From: Streptomyces griseochromogenes
GTDB taxonomy: Bacteria > Actinomycetota > Actinomycetes > Streptomycetales > Streptomycetaceae
Assembly (NCBI RefSeq): GCF_001542625.1
Contig: NZ_CP016279.1
Location: forward strand, 1,364,001-1,428,000
Length of the DNA: 64,000 nucleotides
Direction: 5' to 3'
The notes beneath the pieces are model-generated. The model was not told where the DNA came from, did no database searches, and saw nothing but the letters and a program-made list of their open reading frames with translations. Positions 40,897 to 47,432 of the stretch are shown here, in pieces (position 1 is the first letter of the stretch; the number at the start of each line of letters is the position of its first letter). Made by a program: the position numbers and the translations under genes.

Positions 40897-41099
40897 ACCT
40901 TCCGCCACCGGCCCCCGGCCGCAGCCGCTCGCGCCCGGCCCACCGCCGCGGGAGCCCGCACCACGCCTTTGACGCCGCAGGCAACTCGCACCACCCCTTT
41001 GAAGGAGAAGACCAGATGAGTACCTCCCGACACGGAGCGCCCGGAGCGTCCGGAGCCTTGGGAGCAGCCGGAGCGCACACCCCGGGAGCCGCACGATGA
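40893..41099 (+). CDS. Small translationally coupled ORF (68 aa) in the polysaccharide cluster
   Basis: GTG 40893 overlaps the membrane-protein stop (GTGA), and its own stop overlaps the epimerase start (ATGA at 41096), an arrangement unlikely by chance. The product is low-complexity (SPHHAFDAAGNSHHPFEGED; C-terminus Gly/Ala-rich). An internal ATG at 41016, with AAGGAGAAG upstream, could start a 27-aa version. Either a small protein or a ribosome-loading device to translate the epimerase. Confidence 0.5.
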   Translation: MNLPPPAPGRSRSRPAHRRGSPHHAFDAAGNSHHPFEGEDQMSTSRHGAPGASGALGAAGAHTPGAAR

Positions 41100-42055
41100 G
41101 GGTCCTGCTGATCGGAGCCAACGGGTACATCGGCCGCTTCGTCGCCGACCGCCTGCTCGCCGACCCGGCCGTCCAGCTCACCGCGCTCGGCCGCGGCGAC
41201 GACGCCGACGTCCGCTTCGACCTCGCTACCGGCAGCCCCGGAGCGCTCACCCGCTTCCTGGACGCGGTCCACCCCGGAGTCGTCGTCAACTGCTCCGGCG
41301 CCACCCGCGGCGGCGCCCGCGAACTCACCCGGCACAACACCGTCGCCGTCGCGACCGTCTGCGAAGCCCTGCGCCGCAGCGGCTGCGGCGCCCGCCTGGT
41401 GCAGATCGGCTGCGGCTCCGAGTACGGCCCCAGCCAGCCCGGCTCCTCCACGGCCGAGGACGCCGTGCCCCGCCCCGGCGGGCCGTACGGCGTCAGCAAA
41501 CTCGCCGCCACCGAACTGGTCCTCGGCTCCGGTCTCGACGCCGTCGTCCTGCGCGTCTTCTCACCCGCCGGACCCGGCACCCCGGCCGGCTCCCCGCTCG
41601 GCCGGCTCGCCGAGGCCATGCGCCGTGCCATGCAGTCCGGCGACGGGGAACTCAAACTCGGCGGCCTCGGCGTCCAACGCGACTTCGTCGACGTCCGCGA
41701 CGTCGCCCGCGCCGTGCACGCCGCCTCCCTCTCCGCCGCACAGGGCGTCATCAACATCGGCTCCGGCCGCGCGGTCCGTCTCCGCGACGCTGCCGCCGTC
41801 CTCGCCCGGGTCGCCGGATACGGCGGCGCCCTCCACGAACTCGACGCCCCTCCCGTGCCGTTGCGCAGCCCCATCGGCCACCCCCGCGTCGACTCCGACC
41901 ACGCGGCCCCGGTCGCATACCCGTACCCGGACGGCTGCGGCAGCTGGCAGCAGGCCGATGTACGCACCGCCCGCGACCGGCTCGGCTGGCGGCCCCGGAT
42001 CAACCTCGAAGAATCCCTCGCCGACATCTGGATGGAGGCGGCATGCCGCATCTGA
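41096..42055 (+). CDS. NAD-dependent epimerase/dehydratase (extended SDR)
   Basis: A 319-aa protein. Rossmann motif GANGYIG (residues 7-13), VVNCSGATRGG, the catalytic YGVSK (YxxxK, with a Ser in GCGSEYG) and FVDVRDVARAVHAA are standard for nucleotide-sugar epimerases/dehydratases of the GalE group. Substrate not determinable. In the neighbouring Pel-like context, UDP-GlcNAc/UDP-GalNAc interconversion is a reasonable guess. Overlaps the spherulin-4-like gene by 13 nt. Confidence 0.87.
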   Translation: MRVLLIGANGYIGRFVADRLLADPAVQLTALGRGDDADVRFDLATGSPGALTRFLDAVHPGVVVNCSGATRGGARELTRHNTVAVATVCEALRRSGCGARLVQIGCGSEYGPSQPGSSTAEDAVPRPGGPYGVSKLAATELVLGSGLDAVVLRVFSPAGPGTPAGSPLGRLAEAMRRAMQSGDGELKLGGLGVQRDFVDVRDVARAVHAASLSAAQGVINIGSGRAVRLRDAAAVLARVAGYGGALHELDAPPVPLRSPIGHPRVDSDHAAPVAYPYPDGCGSWQQADVRTARDRLGWRPRINLEESLADIWMEAACRI

Positions 42056-42792
42056 CCAGCACCACAGCGCGCACCCCGCGCACCGGCACCCGTACCGCCC
42101 TGGGCATCCCCGGTTACGCCCACCCGCTCGTCGCCCCCGACCAGTGGGCCGAACTCGCCCGCCCCGGCACCCCACTGGACTGGGTCGTCCTGAACGTCGC
42201 CTCCGGACCCGGCACACGCCCCGACCCGCACTGCCTGCAAGCGGCCGCCCGGCTGCGCTGCGCCGGGGTGCGCGTCCTCGGTCATCTGGACCTCACCCAC
42301 GGTGCCCGGGCCCTCGCCGACCTGCTCGGCGACGCGCACCGCTACCTCGACTGGTACCGGACCGACGGCTTCCTGCTGGACCGCTGCCCCACCGAGCGCA
42401 CGGTCCTTCCCGAGGTCCGCCGCGCGATCACCACTCTGCGGTCGATCAGTGAGACCGCCCACATCGTCCTCGGCCACGGCAGCCACCCGCACCCCGGATA
42501 CGCGGAGGACGCCGACCAGCTGGTGACCTTCTCCGGCTCCTGGTCCGACTACCGCTGGTCCCAGGTGGCCGAGTGGACCGCCGACTACCCGCCCGATCGC
42601 TTCTGCCACTTCGTGCACGGTGTGCCCGGGGGCCATCTGGAAGAGGCGCTGCGCATCGCCCGCTGGCAGGGCGCGTCGACGATCTACTTCACGGACCGCA
42701 CCGACCACGGTGGCCGCACGGACCCGTGGGAGACGATGCCCGGCTACTGGGACGACATTGTCTCGCGTATCGGAACGGGTGTCTCGGAATGA
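42043..42792 (+). CDS. Spherulin-4-like (spherulation-specific family 4) protein
   Basis: A 249-aa protein. LGIPGYAHPLVAPDQWAELA, VVLNVASGPGTRPDP and VRVLGHLDLTHGARALADLL match the N-terminal strands of spherulin-4/GH135-related barrels, and YLDWYRTDGFLLDRCPTERT is the central acidic segment. GH135 enzymes (fungal Sph3) cleave GalNAc-containing polysaccharide. Here no signal peptide is visible, so it would be cytoplasmic. The residue after the central Asp is Arg where I would expect an acidic residue. Activity is therefore uncertain. Last gene of the coupled cluster. Confidence 0.8.
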   Translation: MPHLTSTTARTPRTGTRTALGIPGYAHPLVAPDQWAELARPGTPLDWVVLNVASGPGTRPDPHCLQAAARLRCAGVRVLGHLDLTHGARALADLLGDAHRYLDWYRTDGFLLDRCPTERTVLPEVRRAITTLRSISETAHIVLGHGSHPHPGYAEDADQLVTFSGSWSDYRWSQVAEWTADYPPDRFCHFVHGVPGGHLEEALRIARWQGASTIYFTDRTDHGGRTDPWETMPGYWDDIVSRIGTGVSE

Positions 42793-42855
42793 AGAAGGCC
42801 GTGGCAGTGTTACGGACAGAACAACCGTAGTGATTGACCGACCAACGGAGTCCCC

Positions 42856-44034
42856 GTGTCGCTGCCACCCCTGGTCGAGCCAGCTGCTGAGCTCACCGTA
42901 GACGAGGTCCGCCGGTACTCCCGCCACCTGATCATCCCCGACGTCGGGATGGACGGGCAGAAGCGGCTGAAGAACGCCAAGGTGCTCTGTGTGGGCGCCG
43001 GCGGCCTGGGCTCGCCGGCGCTGATGTACCTGGCCGCCGCAGGCGTGGGCACGCTGGGCATCGTGGAGTTCGACGAGGTCGACGAGTCGAATCTGCAGCG
43101 CCAGATCATCCACAGCCAGTCCGACATCGGCCGTTCCAAGGCCGAATCCGCGCGTGACTCGGTCAAGGGCATCAACCCGTACGTGAACGTGATCCTTCAC
43201 GAGGAGCGGCTGGAAGCCGACAACGTGATGGACATCTTCAGCCAGTACGACCTGATCGTCGACGGCACGGACAACTTCGCGACCCGCTACCTGGTCAACG
43301 ACGCGTGCGTGCTGCTGAACAAGCCGTACGTCTGGGGCTCGATCTACCGCTTCGACGGCCAGGCCTCGGTCTTCTGGTCCGAGTACGGCCCCTGCTACCG
43401 CTGCCTCTACCCGGAGCCCCCGCCGCCGGGCATGGTCCCCTCCTGCGCCGAGGGCGGCGTGCTGGGCGTGCTGTGCGCGTCCATCGGCTCCATCCAGGTC
43501 ACCGAGGCGATCAAGGTCCTCACCGGCACCGGCGAGCCGCTGGTCGGCCGTCTGATGATCTACGATGCGCTGGAGATGCAGTACCGCCAGGTCAAGGTCC
43601 GCAAGGACCCGAACTGCGCGGTCTGCGGCGAGAACCCGACCGTCACCGAGCTCATCGACTACGAGGCCTTCTGCGGCGTCGTCTCCGAGGAGGCCCAGGA
43701 GGCGGCCGCCGGTTCGACGATCACTCCCAAGCAGCTCAAGGAGTGGATCGACGAGGGCGAGAACATCGAGATCATCGACGTCCGTGAGCCGAACGAGTAC
43801 GAGATCGTCTCCATCCCGGGCGCCAAGCTGATCCCGAAGAACGAGTTCCTCATGGGCACGGCCCTGCAGGGCCTGCCGCAGGACAAGAAGATCGTCCTGC
43901 ACTGCAAGACGGGTGTCCGCAGTGCGGAAGTCCTCGCCGTCCTGAAGTCCGCGGGCTTCTCGGACGCCGTCCACGTCGGCGGAGGCGTCATCGGCTGGGT
44001 CAACCAGATCGAGCCGGAGAAGCCGGTCTACTAG
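42856..44034 (+). CDS. moeZ: MoeZ/MoeB-type adenylyltransferase-sulfurtransferase
   Basis: A 392-aa protein from GTG 42856, GGAG upstream. The N-terminal ThiF/MoeB E1-like domain has VGAGGLGSPALMYLAAAGVG and the Arg of SNLQRQIIH; CYRC and CAVC give the zinc site. The C-terminal rhodanese domain (about 285-390) keeps the active-site Cys in HCKTGVRSAE. It adenylates C-terminal Gly-Gly of sulfur carrier proteins and transfers sulfur for molybdopterin, thiamine/cysteine or thio-natural-product synthesis. Actinobacteria commonly use it for several carriers. It ends at a good terminator. Confidence 0.93.
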   Translation: MSLPPLVEPAAELTVDEVRRYSRHLIIPDVGMDGQKRLKNAKVLCVGAGGLGSPALMYLAAAGVGTLGIVEFDEVDESNLQRQIIHSQSDIGRSKAESARDSVKGINPYVNVILHEERLEADNVMDIFSQYDLIVDGTDNFATRYLVNDACVLLNKPYVWGSIYRFDGQASVFWSEYGPCYRCLYPEPPPPGMVPSCAEGGVLGVLCASIGSIQVTEAIKVLTGTGEPLVGRLMIYDALEMQYRQVKVRKDPNCAVCGENPTVTELIDYEAFCGVVSEEAQEAAAGSTITPKQLKEWIDEGENIEIIDVREPNEYEIVSIPGAKLIPKNEFLMGTALQGLPQDKKIVLHCKTGVRSAEVLAVLKSAGFSDAVHVGGGVIGWVNQIEPEKPVY

Positions 44035-44058
44035 GCCTACGCCGTCCACGGTCCCGGA

Positions 44059-44090
44059 GGGGCTCGGCACCACGGGTGCCGGGCCCCTTT
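44059..44090 (+). terminator. Terminator after moeZ
   Basis: GGGGCTCGGCACC (44059-44071) pairs with GGTGCCGGGCCCC (44075-44087) as a 13-bp stem with one G-U pair and a 3-nt loop, followed by TTT. It separates moeZ from the convergent peptidase gene. Confidence 0.75.
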
Positions 44091-44117
44091 CCGTTGCCCG
44101 CTGTCCGCGTGTCCGCC

Positions 44118-45677
44118 CTACGAGCAGACCTTGCCGTCCCTCGGCACCGTCCCCTGCAGCAGGTAGGCGTTCACGGTCGAGTCGACGCAGGCGCTTCCGT
44201 TGCCGTACGCCCCGTGTCCCTCGCCCTTCCAGGTGAGTTCGACTCCGACGCCCTTGCCCAGTTCGTCGGCCATCCTGCGGGCACCCTCGTACGGCGTCGC
44301 AGGGTCCCCGGTGTTGCCGACCAGCAGGATCGGTGCCGCACCCGGCGCGCCGGCCTCGGGGGTGTCGAACTGCCCGGGCACCGGCCAGTCGTGGCACCAA
44401 CCGGCCGTGTCCCAGCCCAGGAAGTCGCCGAACACCGGTGAGATCCGCTCGAACTCGGGCAGCAGCCTCTTCGTCTGCGCGGGCGTGGGCCGCTGCTTGT
44501 CGTCCAGGCACGATATGACCCGTTGGGCGTGGCTCGTCGTGCCGTAGTGTCCCGAGGCGTCCCGCTCGTTGTAGTCGTCCGCGAGCGCCAGCAGTGGGGA
44601 ACCGTCGCCCTTCTCCGCCGAGTTGAGCGCACTGGTCAGCCGCGGCCAGCCGGCCTCGCTGTACAGCGGCAGGATGATTCCGGTGACCGCGAGCGTCTGG
44701 GTCAGCTTCCGGCCGGACGAGGTGGGCAGCGGCGTCGCGTCGATCCGCCGCAGCAGGTCCACGATCTTCCGCGAGCCCTGCTTCGGGTCCTGGCCGGTGG
44801 ACTTCAGATAGTCGTCCAGAGCGCGCTGGAAGCCACGGGCCTGGTTCTCGGCGTGGCCCACCGCGTCCGCGGTCGGGTCGACCACCGCGTCGAGGATCAG
44901 CCGGCCGACCCGCTTCGGGAACAAGTGGGCGTACACGCCGCCCAGTTCGGTGCCGTAGGAGATGCCGAAGTAGTGCATCGTGCGATCGCCGAGCACATGG
45001 CGCATCAGGTCCATGTCGCGTGCGGTGTCCGTCGTCGACACGTGGGCCAGCAGCTTGCCGGCGGCCTTCTGGCAACCCTTGCCGAAGTCGGTGGCGTCGC
45101 GCAGGTACGCCTTCTCCTCGGCAGGGGTGTCCGGGGTGGCGTCCACTGCTTCGGCCGCTTCGACGTCCCGGTCGCCGCGGCAGCGGACGCCCTCGCTGGC
45201 GCCGACGCCGCGCGGGTCCCAGCTCACCAGGTCGTAGCGCTCGCGCAGCTTGGAGACGGTGGCTCCGTAGTACGGCATCATCGACACACCCGAACCGCCG
45301 GGGCCGCCGAAGTTGAAGAGCAGCGAGCCGATCCGGTCGCTTCCGGTCGCCCGTGCGCGGATGAGGGCGAGATCGATCGTCGTCCCTCCCGGCTTCGACC
45401 AGTCCAGCGGCACCTTGAGCGTGGCGCACCGCCAGTCGTCGCCCGGCGCTGCGGAGTCTCCGGTGGCCTTGCAGCCGTGCCAGTCGAGCTTCTGCGAGGT
45501 GAGCGAGGAGGGGAGGTCCACCGTGGAGGGTGAGGCCGGCGCGGAAGCCGGCCCGTTCTTCTCGGCCGGGCCTGTTCCCTTGCCTTCGTCATGGCCCCCG
45601 CCCGACGAGCCGCCACCGCATCCGGCCACCAGCAGCGCTGCGGCCGCTGCGGCCGTCCACCGCAGGAATCGCGACAT
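44118..45677 (-). CDS. Secreted lipoprotein alpha/beta hydrolase, TAP (tripeptidyl aminopeptidase)-like, paralogue 1
   Basis: A 519-aa protein from ATG 45677 (GGGGGGG upstream). The signal peptide ends ALLVAGCGGG, lipobox VAGC. NFGGPGGSGVS is the oxyanion motif, GISYGTELGG holds the nucleophile Ser, GNTGDPATPYEGAR the acid and GEGHGAYG the His. The TAP-like C-terminal domain completes it. It should hydrolyse short peptides or esters at the cell surface. Closely similar to the next gene, so a tandem duplication. Confidence 0.9.
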   Translation of the reverse strand: MSRFLRWTAAAAAALLVAGCGGGSSGGGHDEGKGTGPAEKNGPASAPASPSTVDLPSSLTSQKLDWHGCKATGDSAAPGDDWRCATLKVPLDWSKPGGTTIDLALIRARATGSDRIGSLLFNFGGPGGSGVSMMPYYGATVSKLRERYDLVSWDPRGVGASEGVRCRGDRDVEAAEAVDATPDTPAEEKAYLRDATDFGKGCQKAAGKLLAHVSTTDTARDMDLMRHVLGDRTMHYFGISYGTELGGVYAHLFPKRVGRLILDAVVDPTADAVGHAENQARGFQRALDDYLKSTGQDPKQGSRKIVDLLRRIDATPLPTSSGRKLTQTLAVTGIILPLYSEAGWPRLTSALNSAEKGDGSPLLALADDYNERDASGHYGTTSHAQRVISCLDDKQRPTPAQTKRLLPEFERISPVFGDFLGWDTAGWCHDWPVPGQFDTPEAGAPGAAPILLVGNTGDPATPYEGARRMADELGKGVGVELTWKGEGHGAYGNGSACVDSTVNAYLLQGTVPRDGKVCS

Positions 45678-45804
45678 GTGCACCCCCCCTCGCAGGCCCT
45701 CCGCGTCGTGCCACGGCGGGCGTTCAGGCCATGGTAGGCGGAGCCGGCTCCGCCCATGACAGCCTGTGGATAACGCTCTGACCTGCGACTTCGCGGCGAA
45801 TTCG

Positions 45805-47349
45805 CTAGGTGCAGACCGTACCGGCCTTCGGCACCTTCCCGTCCAGCAAGTAGCTGTTCACCGCGTTCTGCACGCATTTGTTCTTGCTGTCGTACGCACC
45901 GTGTCCCTGGCCCCGGTACGTCAGTTCGACGCCGACGCCCTTGCCGAGGGCCTCCACCATCTTCCTCGCGCCCTCGTACGGGGTGGCCGGGTCGCCGGTG
46001 TTGCCGACGACGAGGATGGGCGCCGATCCCGGTGCGCTGACGTCGGGATGGTCGGCGGCGCCCGACACGGCCCAGTTGGCGCAGCTGACCATGCCCCAGG
46101 CCAGGTAGTCCCCGAACAGCGGGGAGGCGGCGCGGAATTCGGGGAGCCTTCGCTGGACGAAGTCGCCGCTGTACCGCGGCTTCTCGTCGGCGCAGTTGAT
46201 GGCGATGTTCGCCGCGGTGATGTTGCTGTACTCGCCGCTCTCGTTGCGGCCGTTCATCGAGTCCGACAGCAGCATCAGGACCCTGCCGTCGCCCTCGTAC
46301 GCCTGCTGGAGTCCCTCGGTGAGGTACTCCCAGAAGTCCTTGGAGTACAGAGCCTGCGCGATGCCGTTGGTCGCCGCGGTCTGGGTCAGCTCACGCGGGA
46401 CGATGCCGGGGATCGGCTTCTTCTCCAGGTCGTCGAGCAGTTTGGCGATACGGTCCTTCACGTCCTGCGGCGTGTCGCCGATCGGACAGTCGGTCGTCTT
46501 CGACGTGCAGTCCTCGGCGAAGTTGTCGAGCGCGAGCTGGAAGCCCCTGGCCTGCCCGAGCGCGCTCTGTTCCGGGTTCAGCGTGGGGTCGACCACCGCG
46601 TCGAGGACCGCCCGCCCGACGTTCTTGGGGAACAGGTGGGCGTAGACGCCGCCGAGTTCGGTGCCGTAGGAGATGCCGAAGTAGTGCAGCTTGGCGTCGC
46701 CGAGCACCTGGCGCATCAGGTCCATGTCGCGGGCCGCGTCGGTGGTGCGCACATGCGGCAGGATCGACCTGGAGTGCTTCTCGCAGGCGCCGTTGAACTG
46801 CTTGGTGCGCTCCAGCAGCTGGGCGCGCTCGGCGCTGTCGTCGGGTGTCGCGTCCTGCTGGAAGAAGTCGTCGAGCTGGGCGTCGTTCTCGCACTGGACC
46901 GGTTTGCTGCGACCGACCCCTCGCGGGTCGAAGCTCACCAGGTCGTAACGAGTGCGCAGGGCTGCGTAGTCCTCGCCGAACGCGGGCAGGGTGGTGACGC
47001 CGCTGCCGCCGGGGCCGCCGAAGTTGAACACGAGCGAGCCGATCCGCTTGCCGGGACCGCCGCTGGCCTTGGCGCGGATCAGGGCGATGCCGATGGTCTC
47101 GCCCTTGGGGTTGCTCCAGTTCAGGGGCGCCTTCATGGTGGCGCACTGCCACTGGGTGCCGCCCGGCAGCGGGGACGGGGAATCGCCGCCGCCCTCCGCC
47201 TCGGACGGCGCCGGGCAGTCCTTCCAGTCCAGTTTCTGTGCCGTGATGTCCCCGTCCTTGGCGCCGTGACTGCACCCGGCCAGCAGGGCGGCCAGCAGCA
47301 TGACGCTGGTGGTCAGGGCGGCGGCACGCGGCCGGGAGGGGTTCGCCAT
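45805..47349 (-). CDS. Secreted lipoprotein alpha/beta hydrolase, TAP-like, paralogue 2
   Basis: A 514-aa protein from ATG 47349 (MANPSRPRAAALTTSVMLLA), GGGAG upstream. Longer readings in the frame are shadows of the downstream membrane-protein gene. Lipobox LAGC in ALLAGCSHG. FNFGGPGGSGVTT, FGISYGTELGGVYAHL, GNTGDPATPYEGARK and GQGHGAYD align with paralogue 1. A Cys-rich insertion (EDCTSKTTDCPIGD) is specific to this copy. Similar pairs of secreted TAP-type peptidases are frequent in Streptomyces. Confidence 0.9.
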   Translation of the reverse strand: MANPSRPRAAALTTSVMLLAALLAGCSHGAKDGDITAQKLDWKDCPAPSEAEGGGDSPSPLPGGTQWQCATMKAPLNWSNPKGETIGIALIRAKASGGPGKRIGSLVFNFGGPGGSGVTTLPAFGEDYAALRTRYDLVSFDPRGVGRSKPVQCENDAQLDDFFQQDATPDDSAERAQLLERTKQFNGACEKHSRSILPHVRTTDAARDMDLMRQVLGDAKLHYFGISYGTELGGVYAHLFPKNVGRAVLDAVVDPTLNPEQSALGQARGFQLALDNFAEDCTSKTTDCPIGDTPQDVKDRIAKLLDDLEKKPIPGIVPRELTQTAATNGIAQALYSKDFWEYLTEGLQQAYEGDGRVLMLLSDSMNGRNESGEYSNITAANIAINCADEKPRYSGDFVQRRLPEFRAASPLFGDYLAWGMVSCANWAVSGAADHPDVSAPGSAPILVVGNTGDPATPYEGARKMVEALGKGVGVELTYRGQGHGAYDSKNKCVQNAVNSYLLDGKVPKAGTVCT

Positions 47350-47432
47350 GCTCCCATCGTGGGGGCGCGCCCGCCGGGGCGCTCGGGGCGCGGGCCGTAC
47401 GAGGTACGTCCCCTGGCCCATGCCGGACCGGG

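Noticed and set aside
39121..45429. A 2102-codon open frame on the minus strand across the polysaccharide cluster, moeZ and the peptidase gene
   Set aside because: It is a GC-bias shadow: it is rich in Arg/Gly/Ala/Pro with no domain, and the opposite strand carries genes with clear motifs and ribosome-binding sites over most of it.
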